43,699 nt of DNA from Guillardia theta CCMP2712 (Eukaryota > Cryptophyceae > Pyrenomonadales > Geminigeraceae). The notes beneath the pieces were generated by a model, which worked only from the letters and a program-made list of their open reading frames with translations, ran no database searches and had not been told where the DNA came from. The translations under genes were made by a program, and so were the position numbers. Position 1 is the first letter of the stretch. Each line of letters begins with the position of its first letter. The DNA lies in the NCBI RefSeq assembly GCF_000315625.1, contig NW_005434578.1, positions 191,687 to 235,385 on the forward strand, in the 5' to 3' direction. This document shows, piece by piece, positions 25,858-36,464 of this stretch.

Positions 25858-26204
25858 CTCTACTCCTCTGTCTCGTCTTTCTCCCTGGCAAGGAGCTCCA
25901 GCCCTACCGTGACCTCGTCCTCCGCAACAGCGTTCAAACCACCTCCTTTCCAAGGGTGCCTCGAGGCTCCTAGGCCTCCTCCCCCACTTTCATCTCTCCT
26001 CCTCTTCCTCTCTCAACGATCGTCTCACGCTACAAGCTGCTCCCCTTCCTGCTCGTCAGCCCCTCCTCCTCCTCCGCTCCCCCTGCATCAGCGCCCAACA
26101 CGCATGACGCTGCATGGACCAACCAAGAAGCCCGCCTCAGAATACAAGGTGTGCCTCATAAGGCAGGCTGAGCTCAATGTCAATCACGATGAGCAAGCAG
26201 GACT

Positions 26205-27098
26205 CAAGGGGAAACAAGGAGCATGCGGAGTGTGGCAGTGGAGTGAGGATAGCTTCGGGTGTGGAGAGGTAGCAAGGCATGGGAAAGCTTCTGATAGTGC
26301 GCTGTTGTATGCAAGTTTAATCCGTTATCTTACATGCAAGGGCCTCTAGCAGACTCCTTCATACCTCCTTCCTCATACTGTACATGCCGACATCTCTCCA
26401 AGTCTTGTCTGTTTGATTGCTCTGCTCCACTCTCGTCCTCAAGCATCCCGTCTCCTCCATCCCTGCGCTTGACCTGCCGCCTTCTCCTGGCGCTGAGATG
26501 TGACAACAATGTGTCCTTGCGCTCGAGCCTCCTCGAATGAGGCAAGGAGCTCTGATTGGATACGAGCCAAGCAGCGACGGCAGTTGCAGCTTGTCATCTG
26601 ATGGGCTGAGTGCTGCATCAGTATGCAGCCGCTCGCCATGACTTGCGGTCTTCTCTGCTCGCCAACTGCGGTCATCCGAGCAGAATCGTTGGGGGCTCGT
26701 AAGCTGCGAGCTGGGGAGGCTGGAGGATGCGTCTTCATGATGAGCTCGCTGTGGCGTCTGCGAGGGACCTGTTTCGATGGCCGAGCGCATTCGCCCAGCC
26801 TCTTCTCCGACATGTCTGATCGCAAAGGGTCCCATGACACAACAGCGCTCAAGACTTTGTAGAGGTTGGAGATGGCGACTTGGAGAGTGAGGAGGAGCCC
26901 AACCTTGGTCTTGCCTGCCAAGAGAGAGTGCGAGGATGCGTCGCCATTGATCAGGAGGTCGACAAGAGAAGGCATGCTGGTGCTGCTGCTGCGCGTGGTG
27001 GTGCTAGTGCGCGTGTTGGTGCAGTGGGCCTGGTCTAGTCAAGTAAAGGGCAAAGGGGTTTACTACAGGAGTATTTTACTACAGAGATCGGAGATCAA
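26205..27098 (+). repeat. Segmental duplication, copy 1 (894 bp)
   Basis: Collinear with 27893-28786 at a constant offset of 1688 bases. By eye about a dozen substitutions and no indels separate the copies, so identity is near 98-99%. Both start at caaggggaaacaagg and lose strict identity after agagat(c/g)ggagatcaa. Weaker similarity may continue beyond (gttttat ... aagtctcct in both). Confidence 0.9.
26439..26975 (-). CDS. Possible single-exon protein in duplicated unit, copy 1
   Basis: A 178-residue frame starting MPSLVDLLINGDASSHSLL, with a hydrophobic stretch KVGLLLTLQVAISNLYKVLSA, then a basic and polar remainder with a Cys pair CNCRRC. The same frame is open without change of length in the second copy, and the few substitutions keep it open (for example S to N in ARSLRAP). 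No family was recognised. It could be non-coding; the other strand also has short conserved open stretches. Confidence 0.3.
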   Translation of the reverse strand: MPSLVDLLINGDASSHSLLAGKTKVGLLLTLQVAISNLYKVLSAVVSWDPLRSDMSEKRLGECARPSKQVPRRRHSELIMKTHPPASPARSLRAPNDSARMTAVGEQRRPQVMASGCILMQHSAHQMTSCNCRRCLARIQSELLASFEEARAQGHIVVTSQRQEKAAGQAQGWRRRDA

Positions 27099-27892
27099 AA
27101 ACAAAAATGGCCAGGAGCCTCCGCTCCAGGAGTTATAAGGTTTTATATAGACCAAAAGTCTCCTGCGGTTTGTGAGGGTCCAAAGTTAAGTTTACTAGTG
27201 AGCTTATATGATAGTAGTGGTAACACGGGGAGAAGAGAAGAGACAAGCAACCCTTATCCGCCCCACTGCTGCTATGCCCCTGGCAAACTTGAAACTGATA
27301 CTGGTCTCTTCACTGCGCCGCGCGCAGGACCATTCCCTCGCCGGCGTGCGTGCCAGCTCACTCCGCCATGTACGGTCGGGCTGTGGCCGCCGCCGAAGGA
27401 ATGAGACGCATACAGTACCGGAACGCACCTGCGATTATGGCAGCGAAGGACAGGGAGGCCTTGAGCTGACGAAAGATGCTGGACCGGATGCGGCAGTTTT
27501 CAAGTCGGATCACCTGACTCCGACATCTTGCAAGGCCGCTAAGAGGCCATCCAGCGCTGCCGTTCCCTTGTTCGCCGAGCGGTCTGCCAGCCACCACAGA
27601 ACTTTCGAAAGCGCAACTCATCATCCTGGAACTTCCGAGTCCATCATCAGTACTGGCGATGATGGGAAGAAAGGCCTTTGGCGGGACGTGCTGAGCATAT
27701 TCATTTCCATGCCCTCGGATCTTCCTCTGTGCTGCTGCTTACAGCAAGTTTGCTCCGAGTCAGGTCCGGAACCCCATAATAGTCACAGTTTCAAAAACAT
27801 GTGACATGCTCAAGTCCAGGAAAAATCGGCCTCCAGTAGCCTGCATTGGCACCAAAAACCAGAAGGGGGAGGGCAGCAAGGGGAAAGGGCAG
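27099..27892. other. Spacer between the two copies of the duplicated unit
   Basis: About 0.8 kb with no supported gene. It begins with an AT-rich segment including ccaaagttaagtttactagtgag, resembling the TTAAGTTAACTTTGAGTAA motif of the GC islands, and continues with ordinary mid-GC sequence. Confidence 0.4.
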
Positions 27893-28786
27893 CAAGGGGA
27901 AACAAGGAGCATGCGGAGTGTGGCAGTGGAGTGAGGATAGCTTCGGCTGTGGAGAGGTAGCAAGGCATGGGAAAGCTTCTGATAGTGCGCTGTTGTATGC
28001 AAGTTTAATCCGTTATCTTACACGCAAGGGCCTCTGGTAGACTCCTTCATACCTCCTTCCTCATACTGTACATGCCGCCATCTCTTCGAGTCTTGTCTGT
28101 TTGTCTGCTCTGCTCCACTCTCGTCCTCAAGCATCCCGTCTCCTCCATCCCTGCGCTTGACCTGCCGCCTTCTCCTGGCGCTGAGATGTGACAACAATGT
28201 GTCCTTGCGCTCGAGCCTCCTCGAATGAGGCAAGGAGCTCTGATTGGATACGAGCCAAGCAGCGACGGCAGTTGCAGCTTGTCATCTGATGGGCTGAGTG
28301 CTGCATCAGTATGCAGCCGCTCGCCATGACTTGCGGTCTTCTCTGCTCGCCAACTGCGGTCATCCGAGCAGAATCGTTGGGGGCTCGTAAGTTACGAGCT
28401 GGGGAGGCTGGAGGATGCGTCTTCATGATGAGCTCGCTGTGGCGTCTGCGAGGGACCTGTTTCGATGGCCGAGCGCATTCGCCCAGCCTCTTCTCCGACA
28501 TGTCTGATCGCAAAGGGTCCCATGACACAACAGCGCTCAAGACTTTGTAGAGGTTGGAGATGGCGACTTGGAGAGTGAGGAGGAGCCCAACCTTGGTCTT
28601 GCCTGCCAAGAGAGAGTGCGAGGATGCGTCGCCATTGATCAGGAGGTCGACAAGAGAAGGCATGCTGGTGCTGCTGCTGCGCGTGGTGGTGCTAGTGCGC
28701 GTGTTGGTGCAGTGGGCCTGGTCTAGTCAAGTAAAGGGCAAAGGGGTTTACTACAGGAGTATTTTACTACAGAGATGGGAGATCAA
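27893..28786 (+). repeat. Segmental duplication, copy 2 (894 bp)
   Basis: Second direct copy of 26205-27098. Its left edge follows a local repetition (cagcaaggggaaagggcagcaagggg) that may mark the junction. Confidence 0.9.
28127..28663 (-). CDS. Possible single-exon protein in duplicated unit, copy 2
   Basis: The 178-residue frame of copy 1 is preserved here at identical length, with one visible residue change (ARNLRAP). Same reservations as for copy 1. Confidence 0.3.
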   Translation of the reverse strand: MPSLVDLLINGDASSHSLLAGKTKVGLLLTLQVAISNLYKVLSAVVSWDPLRSDMSEKRLGECARPSKQVPRRRHSELIMKTHPPASPARNLRAPNDSARMTAVGEQRRPQVMASGCILMQHSAHQMTSCNCRRCLARIQSELLASFEEARAQGHIVVTSQRQEKAAGQAQGWRRRDA

Positions 28787-29642
28787 GAAGTGCTACTAGT
28801 GTTTTATCTGGAGCTAAGTCTCCTTTATATTGTACCTGCTTCGACCGGGCTGTGTAGTAAAACTTCTTTTTGATAATTTTTTTTGGCAAGTGATGAGGGT
28901 CGGTGAGTCTTTTACTCAACGATAAGTAAACAATCAGTACGAGGACAATCAGGATAGTTTTATAATACTATGATAAAAGACTGACTCGGCGGCGCGTCGG
29001 TCGTGACACCGATGGCCCGGCCCGCCGCGGGCCTGGCCGGCGCCTGGCCGGCAGGTGCCACGGTGAGAGCAATCGGATTCTTTGAGTAACATAAAAGCCC
29101 GTGATCGGATCCGGTTCCGAGACCGGGCCGTGCCTGGCACTGCTCAGTGACACTGACCGGACTGCGGCACCGGCGCCGCGGGCAGCAACTTTGAGTAAAA
29201 AGGGCAAGGTCACCAGTACGGTCAGGCCGCGGGGCCCCGCTTCAGATAACTTCTACTGGCAGGCACTGTTACTCTCAGAGTCTTGAAAATCGGGCGGCCG
29301 GGCCGGGGTAGTAGTTGCCCGGTGTGGCAGTCGGCGGCCCGGACTCTGGCATGTCACAGTGTGGCCACTGGCGGCCGGGCGCATTTCAGTATCGGAGGAC
29401 TAGTATTGTTGTGCCAGTGACCATGATCATACTAGGGCGAGTCCGCCACGATGTGGGATGAGGCGAGTGAAAGAGGCCCGGGACTCGCGTGGCACTCAGG
29501 CCTGGCAGTGCCACCCGGTGACCGGGCCCCGCCGGCGCCGGTCGCCGGACCGTGCACAGAGGTAGGAAGAACTATTGCAGGGCCTTCTTTAAGTGATCAA
29601 CGAACTGTACTGCCAAAAGTTCATCAACCTCGAAAAACCAGA
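28787..29642. other. AT-rich patch followed by a GC-extreme island
   Basis: 28790-28975 is AT-rich (ttttgataattttttttggc, ttactcaacgataagtaaac). 28976-29560 is very GC-rich with dense CCGG, GGCC, GCCGGC and CAGTGAC motifs, interrupted by ttctttgagtaacataaaag (about 29079) and caactttgagtaaaaag (about 29188). An open frame crosses the end of the island into the ODR4-like gene, but the island part does not look coding. Confidence 0.55.
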
Positions 29643-31458
29643 ATGCGGGTGGTGGTAGCGGCGGCTGGGGCGGTGGAGGAGGAGATGGGGAGGAGGTTCG
29701 AGAGGAAGGAGCTGGTGGGGACAGGGATTCTTGTTGGGAGAATGACTCCTCAGAGAGACACGGTCCTCTTCTTCATCCCCACTCCTGACATGGGCGGTAA
29801 GTGCGACTTTCATGTTTCTGCTCTGTCCAATGCATTCGTGCTTCATAGTTCTTGTCAGTCCTATGCCACGCGTCCTTTGCCTCCTCCTCACGATAATGAT
29901 TCGTGTGTAGATGAGAAGGGAACGTGGTCCTCTGTCGACGAAAGTTGGATGTTCGAACATGCTCGGGAAGTTCAGAGGATGCTGCCGGGAGGGCTGATGG
30001 TGATGGGAATCTACTTTTTCTGCCCGACGGATCAGGTTCGATGCTGAGAATCAGTTGAACAAAGGATGACATGCATACCTCCCTCCTCCCTCCTCCCTCC
30101 TCCCTCCTCCCTCCTCCCTCCTCCCTCCTCCCTCCTCCCTCCTCCCTCCTCCCTCCCTCCCTCCCTCCCTCCCTCCCTCCTCCCTCCCTCCCTCCTCCCT
30201 CCTCCTTCCTCCCTCCTCCCTCCTCCGCGCCCCCCCGACGTGCCTCTATGAATGACTCAGCTGACCTGCTCGAAAAGGTGGGCGCTAAGGCGAACATGGC
30301 TTTCTCCACCTTGCGGAGGCTGGCACGAGTGCAGTCAACGATCTGCTTCCTGGTATCATGACGACGACGACTATGGAGATGATGGAGATTATTTTGAAGT
30401 TGATGATCATGATGATGATGATGAGGAGGAGGAGGAGGAGGAGAAGGACTTTGACATGGACGATGATGGAGAGAAGGATTAATGTTGATGTGATGATGAT
30501 GATGATGATGCCTGCGTCAGTGTGTTCGTGGGGGGATCAGTTTATGATCTGTTTTACATCTCATATGGCTTCTTGTCCTGCTTTCCTCACGATCTTCGAG
30601 TCTCTTCGTAACGAGATCGGCAGGACGAGCAGGAGGAGAGCGAGATCGGGGCTGAGCGACTCTTCTTCCATATGTGCTCCAAGACCAGGAAGAGCACCTG
30701 CAAGGTACAAGAAGCCCCTGCTGCTCTCCCTCCTGCTGCACCCGACCAGTGCTACCTGATGATGCGTTCTCCTTCCCTCATCCTCTGCTTCTCATCCCTC
30801 CTCTCGTCTCTGCGTGTCTTCTCCGACTCCGCTGCCGTCTCTTTCATCCCTCACATCCTCGACAGGCGTACAACGTGAAAGATTCGTCCAAAGGCAGCCA
30901 TCCTGCTGAGCTCAAGGTACTTGTCTGCTGTCTTCCTGCCTCCTCTTCTTATCTCCCTGCTGGACTTCTCCCTCCCTCACTCCCTCACTCCCTCACTCAC
31001 TCACTCACTCACTCACTCACTCGCTGCTTGATCCGTTGCTCTGTGCTGCCCTCCTCCATCGCATCCTTGCTGAACTCTCTCCCTTCTTCAATCATTCAAT
31101 CTGCCATGCTGCTCATATCCGCATCAGCTTCAGGGCGATGTTTTCTCAGGCTTTGTTGGAGTCAACAGCAGGTAGAGGAGGAGGATGGCGAGGGAGATTG
31201 TTGGGGGTCTTGATGGAGTGAGATAAGCACCAAACAAGGACGGGACAGGGACAGGGACACTGGCGGGGGTGGGGATGAGGGATGAGGAGGAGGAGATAGG
31301 AGGGGCATCGAAGGTTCAAGGTCCTGACTTATCTTTTCCGTTTAGTTTTCACTTCTCGATGTCCGTCAGCATCCCGCGGGTGGAAGAGGCGACCAAGAGC
31401 GGGAAGCTGAACAGCCTGTTGGAAGGGAAGGTGATGATAGCGAGGACGAGGGCGAGGA

Positions 31459-31513
<55 letters not shown>

Positions 31514-32894
31514 AAGGACGAGGATGGGACAGGAAGGGAGGAAACTTGAGACGCACGGGAAGGAAAGAAGGAGGAGCTCCACGAGCTAAAATGTGGCACC
31601 AAGCAAGACGATCAGGAGGATGAGTAGAAACAGAGATGCCTAGAAGCCAGGGAGGAGAGAGGATGTTATTGAGGGGTATAGAGAAGCCTAGAAGGGAGGA
31701 GAGAGGACGGTATGGTGGGGTGTTGGTCGAGGGGAGGGGGGGGGGGGGGGCAAGAAGAGGATGAGAGCGCTGACTACTAGCGCAGGTTCGCGAGAAACTT
31801 TCCTGCATCTCCAGTTGCATCTCCACCATCGACGATACGCTCGTGAGCTCGGAGCCGCTTGTCGGGGGCGGGAAGGGAGGGAAGGGGAAGCAAGGGAAAG
31901 CAGGTCAGGACAACCAGCTCCTTGCTGTTGGGTGGTGACGTGAAGGAAACAGACAAGTCCAGCAAGGGCGGAGCTGAGCCGCAGGAGCTGGAGCTAAGAC
32001 TGTTCTCTCCTGCTGGCTCCGGTCTGCACTCTGGACTCCCAGTCGGGGTCGGAGAGGAGGAGGAGGAGGGGGGGGGGGAGGAGGCCCTTCATATCTCTGG
32101 GGAGATCATGAGTTACGGGATTGTGATGGGATCGGAAAGCTCGATAATGGCTGAGCGGGTAACCAACAGCTCTTGTTGTGTTGCTGCTCCGCTCTGCCTT
32201 CTCCCTCCTCACCCGACCCTCCTCTCCCTCTCCTCCCCCCCACTCCTCCCCGTTCTTTTCCTCGTCTCTCCTCCTCCTCTTTTCCTTTCCTCTTTCAAAT
32301 CTCTCTTCCTCTTCTTATCCTCCCCTCCTCTATCCTCCACTAACACCTCTCTCCTCCACTCGCTCACCCTCCCCTTGACTGCTGGACGTCAGGCCATCAA
32401 GCAGGACCTCGTCGCCACCATCTCGCACAGGTTTGCGCCGCTTCGTTGCAGTCTCCAGCTGACTGCCAGCAGGGTCTCGATGCTCCTGGAGGAATGGGAG
32501 CTGCAGGCGTCGGAGAAGGTCAGGAGCTTCCCAGCTCGAGTCCAGCTCTGAGCTGCAGCAGGGGAGCAAGAGCGTGCTTGAGGAGGCCGTGAGCAAGGGG
32601 AAGGCTTCCTCCTGGATCCTCCCCAGCCGCCTCTGCTTCCCGCTGGTGAGTCCGACATGGAGACTGCGAAGTGGAAGAAAACAGGCAGCGAGGAAGTGAA
32701 GGAGGAGAAAGTGGTAGTGGCGATAGGGATGGACGAGGAGGACGAGGCGCGGCAGAAGCAGGAGCATGAGCAAGAGCAGGAGAAAGGAGCAGGAGCAGGA
32801 GCAGGGGCAGGAGGATCAGTAAGAGCACGAGCAGGAACACGAGCATGAGCACGAGGAGCAGGAGCAGGAAGCAGCAGCAGCAGCAGCAGCAGAG

Positions 32895-32930
<36 letters not shown>

Positions 32931-33482
32931 GGCAGGTGAAGCAGGAGCAGTTGACGGGCCCTCAGAACGGCGTCATCAAGTTCTTCGCGCATGTCATGCC
33001 CGGCGACAGTCCCAGCGATGCTCTTGAAAGTCTCCAGCAGATGCTGCCAAGCATCGTTGCTGTGCAGGTGACCTGCCCCTCTCCCTCTCCCTCTCCCTCT
33101 CCCTCTCCCTCTCCCTCTCCCTCTCCCTCTCCCTCTCCCTCTCCCTCTCCCTCTCTCTCCCTCACCTTCTCTTCTTCTTGCCCCTCTTCTCTTCCCTGCC
33201 CTTCCCCCCCTCTCCTTGTGTTGTTGTTCGTCTCCTCTTGCTCCCTTCAGCCTTCCTCACGCAAGCGGCAGAACGTCAACGATCCGGACAGCTTCTTCGT
33301 TGCTCGTGAGAATGTTCGTGCCGCTCCTTCCCCTCCTCCCAGTGAGCCTGCAGCTCCTTGATCTCCTCGTCCTGACGATAGGGCAGCCAAAGCAAGGCCC
33401 CAAGGAGGAGCAGCAGGAGCAGCAGCTGGGTCCGAGAGCGCTGGGCAGGCGGCAGGAGGAGGAGGCATGCTGGGAGTGTTGA
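29643..33482 (+). CDS. ODR4-family membrane protein trafficking factor
   Basis: Starts at ATG 29643. Early exons are exact: 29643-29796, 29911-30035, 30278-30352, 30624-30704 and 30866-30916. Signatures in order: KELVGTGILVGRMTPQRDTV, then WMFEHAREVQRMLPGGLMVM (the family hallmark HAxQVxRMLPGGxxVxG), AKANMAFSTLRRL, AERLFFHMCSKTRKSTCK, FSMSVSIPRVEEAT, SGEIMSYGIVMGSESS, AIKQDLVATISHRF, WILPSRLCFPL and NGVIKFFAHVMPGD. ODR-4 and its homologues are ER membrane proteins that help fold or traffic G-protein-coupled receptors. A C-terminal anchor is plausible in the frame MFVPLLPLLPVSLQLLDLLV (about 33315), which ends at 33482; the alternative frame ends at 33361. Exons between 30916 and 32950 are approximate and at least one small exon is unplaced. 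Introns hold CTCCCTC, GAT, GAGGAC, GAGCAG and CCCTCT arrays. Confidence 0.78.
30076..30232. repeat. CTCCTCC/CCCTC microsatellite (intron)
   Basis: ctccctc heptamers and ccctccct tetramers in an ODR4-like gene intron. Confidence 0.9.
31438..31525. repeat. GAGGAC/GAGGGC hexamer array (intron)
   Basis: gaggacgagggcgagg-type units, purine-rich on the sense strand. Confidence 0.9.
32755..32940. repeat. GAGCAG hexamer arrays (intron)
   Basis: aggagc and gagcag units with an agc triplet run at about 32872-32892. Confidence 0.9.
33076..33163. repeat. CCCTCT hexamer array (intron)
   Basis: About 14 copies of tctccc immediately after the donor at 33067. Confidence 0.95.
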
Positions 33483-33708
33483 TCATCGAGCTAGTCTGAC
33501 CTGATGGCAGGGGGTAACGGCATGTGGAAGTACGTCGCTGTAGGAGGTGAGAGGAGAGGACGAGGCCCAGCTGCGGTCGAGCTGAGAACGTGGGTGCAGG
33601 AGTGGTGGCCTTGTACGGGCTCGAGATGATCTTTGACTTCTTGCCCTTCATTTGAAGAAATAAACAAGAGAACGACAGCTGGAGGGAGAGAAGAGGAAGA
33701 GAGGGAGG

Positions 33709-33746
<38 letters not shown>

Positions 33747-33942
33747 GAGGGAGGGAGAAGTAGTTGCAGCCGGAACCGCAGGGAAACGGAGGGAGGGAGT
33801 GGAAGGGGGGGAGGAAGTGGTGGAGAGGGAGAAGTAGGACGTGCTGGTAGGGGAGATCGGCTTATACGCTGATGACTGACTTTGACTTGAGCCGAATCCT
33901 CTTGCTGGCCTCCAGCAGACCCTCCTTCCTCCTGTGAGCTGG

Positions 33943-34700
33943 TCAGTCGAGAGGCGCAGAGGAGGCAGCTGGCGACATTAGGCTCTCGAGCACGGGTGTC
34001 GTGTCGAAGACCCACAGGGTCAGGGTTGACGGCCCCTCCTTGCTGCCCTGTCACGTGAGACGTCACGTGCTGCTATCACTTCTCAGCTCGTCAACCTGTC
34101 GAGATCTGCCCAGCAGCTGCTCGACAGTGCGGCGGAAACGCTGGTGCTGCGTTTGGATCTAGAGCCACATTTCGCAGCTCAGCAAGGTGGGGGTGGGAGG
34201 GGGAACGAGGAGGGGGGGAGGTGGACGCACCTGGCGGCGAGTCAGCACGTGTCCACTTTGACGCCTCTGGTCGTTGGCCTGCCACGAGTTTCACATCTGG
34301 TCGGCCAACGAACCAGCAGGCACAACCCGCAAACATGCGTCCAGCTCGGCCTCTGCTGCCAGGATGACGACTTTGAAGTTCGGGGAGGCTTCACAGGGCC
34401 CAGCAGGGGACCCAGCAGAGCAGTTGTTGACAATGTCAATGTACTTGTCAACCTGCAGCCAACGTCAGCGGCAGCTTCGCAACGTGGGCAGCTGAACACC
34501 TGCTGGAAGCTTGTCATCGTCTTCTCCATTACCATGTGCCTCCTGCGCCTGACCCCGAGCTGGTGAAGGGAGTGTGAGGAGGGGAAGGCTGCTCTGCAAC
34601 TTCACCAGGAACATCTCGTCCGCCAGAAAGATTGACTCGCTGAGTACCAGGAGTGAACGCCACAAAAAGGGAGGAGAGTACGAGGACAGTACGGAGAAGA

Positions 34701-34773
<73 letters not shown>

Positions 34774-36410
34774 AGCAAAGAAGCAAGGAAGGAAGGAAGG
34801 AAGGAAAGAAAGCAGGGGAAGAGACTCAGACCGGTGGAGGTACTGGGAGTGCACCAGAACGTCTTGCTCGCTCTTGTCGTCCCGCAACTCGTTGGCCCTA
34901 CAGCCGTGGAGTGGGACGGGGCAGCAGGGAGGAAGCTGGGCTACCTTCTGGTCATGTCGTCGTCGTTGATGACGTGTCCTCTTGTCGTCGGACTCCATAC
35001 GCTCTCCGAGGACAGCATTGTCTTCATCTCGTCCGCCGACACGTGCACGTGCGTCTCGTCGCAGCCCCCGCCATGCCCAGGCCTGACGGCAGCCTGTCAG
35101 CGCCCGCACGGGCCCTTCCTCCAGTTCCTGTCCAGCTGCTGCAGGACTTGTTCGAGCGTCGGGTCTTGATTTCCCTGCGTCAAACCTGTCAGAGGGAGGA
35201 GCAGCTCAGCTGGCTGACCTGCTGGTGCAGCCTGATCATGTTCTTAGCTATGCGCTTGAGAATAGCGGTCTGACAGCGCCGTCAGGAGCGGGAGTACACG
35301 ATGGAGCAGGAGCAGGAACTAGTAAAGAGGAACAGGCGGTGGTTGAGAAGGAGGACGAGGACGAGGGAAAGGAGGGGTTCAAGTGGTGGTGGTGGAGGAG
35401 GAGCAGGAGGAGGAGCAGGAGAGCAGCTGTCCAGTCTACCTTCCCCGAGCCAGGCACTCCAACAATGAAAATCAGGAGGCGAGGGGTTGAGAGATCGACA
35501 CGAGAGGGTCCGGCAGCACACTCGCTCTCCTTCCTCTCCTCCCGACTTGCCGTCCCCCGTTCTACCGCATGCAAAATTCCTGCATGCAACCTGCCAGGCC
35601 ACATCACCACCCCTGCTCTTGCCCGCGCAAGTACCCCTCACGTGCTCCTCGTCGTCGTGAACTCTCGACAGGTCCACTCGTGACTTGGGCAGCACCTGCA
35701 CTTAGGCGTCAGAGGAGGAGGGCGGGACGTACAAGAGCCTACGGGCGCCATGGACGGCTGACATGAAGGAGAAGGAGAAGATGCGTGAGTTGCGAGTCAT
35801 GGCGCAAGATAAACTTACAGTCCATGGGTTTCACAATGCCTCATGATGCTGAGTAAATGACGTAAGTAACCTGCAAGGTAGAAACGCAGCAAGTTGGAGG
35901 ACAGGAGCAGCAGAACCAAGAACCAAGCAGCAGCAAGCATCGTCATCATCAGAAAAGAAGAAGAAGGAGAGGAGGAGGAGGAGGAGGAGGAGGAGGAGGA
36001 GAAGGATGGCGGTGGTGGTGACGGTGGTGATGGTGGTGGTGGTGGTGGTGGTGGTGGTGATGATGATGATGGTGATGATGATGGTGGTGGTGGTGATGAT
36101 GAAATCCCACCTGTCCTTGAGAACTTCGGCATGTTCTCTTGTCCATGGAGTATCGTAGGGAATGGAGTCGACGCTCTCCCTGGTGTGTACGTTAATCTTG
36201 ATCGGCAAGGTCAGCAGCAGCCGCAAGGAACCTCCAAAGCAGACATGCATCTTCCGCTCTTGTTGTGTTGTGGTAAGGACATGTTTGCTCGTCTGAACGA
36301 GAATCTTCATGTAAAGAATGAGATGAAACTGTTGCAACTCCCCCTTGCTCCGATCGCCCCACGGCAATGACGGCAAGCAGGGTCAAGGAGCAGAGGAGCT
36401 TTCCCATCAT
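33943..36410 (-). CDS. P-loop kinase resembling zeta-toxin/AAA_33-type kinases, with apparent signal peptide
   Basis: A multi-exon gene whose stop lies at 33943. The first exon encodes a signal-like start MMGKLLCSLTLLAVIAVG. The Walker A loop is split by an intron: the exon ending at 35440 gives LLIFIVGVPGSGK and the exon 35269-35219 begins with T. Further recognisable pieces are VSADEM, a basic RRRRHMVME region, a predicted core strand NFKVVILAA and a basic helix HQRFRRTVEQ near the C-terminus. The order P-loop, D-E motif, central helix bundle, strand, Arg-rich lid fits zeta-toxin-like or AAA_33 small-molecule/nucleotide kinases; these also occur widely in eukaryotes without any toxin role. 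Substrate and function are unknown. Exons between 35450 and 36300 are uncertain, so the link between the signal exon and the kinase core is inference. Confidence 0.55.
34703..34772. repeat. GGCA tetramer array (intron)
   Basis: About 17 copies of caggcagg, then ggaa tetramers near 34786-34806. Confidence 0.95.
35968..36100. repeat. GGA, GGT and GAT triplet arrays (intron)
   Basis: ggaggagg followed by ggtggtggtgatgatgatgg. The His, Asp and Ile runs in translated frames here are artefacts. Confidence 0.9.
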
Positions 36411-36464
36411 GTGAGGACGAGTCATCATGTGAGGACGAGTCATCATGTGAGGACGAGTCAGCCA
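36405..36464. repeat. 18-bp repeat, three copies
   Basis: catcatgtgaggacgagt repeated in tandem at the 5' end of the minus-strand kinase-like gene. Each copy supplies in-frame ATG codons (MMTRPH) upstream of the signal peptide. Confidence 0.9.

Noticed and set aside
28976-29560. GC-rich island as rRNA or tRNA gene cluster
   Set aside because: No conserved rRNA core motifs or tRNA cloverleaf (T-loop GGTTCRANYCC with matching arms) could be found.
29451-29642. ODR4-like protein starting at ATG 29451
   Set aside because: The first 64 codons translate the GC island and show no family similarity. ATG 29643 begins just before the conserved domain.
35968-36150. His-rich metal-binding protein on the minus strand
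   Set aside because: The His run is a translated GGT/GAT microsatellite in an intron.
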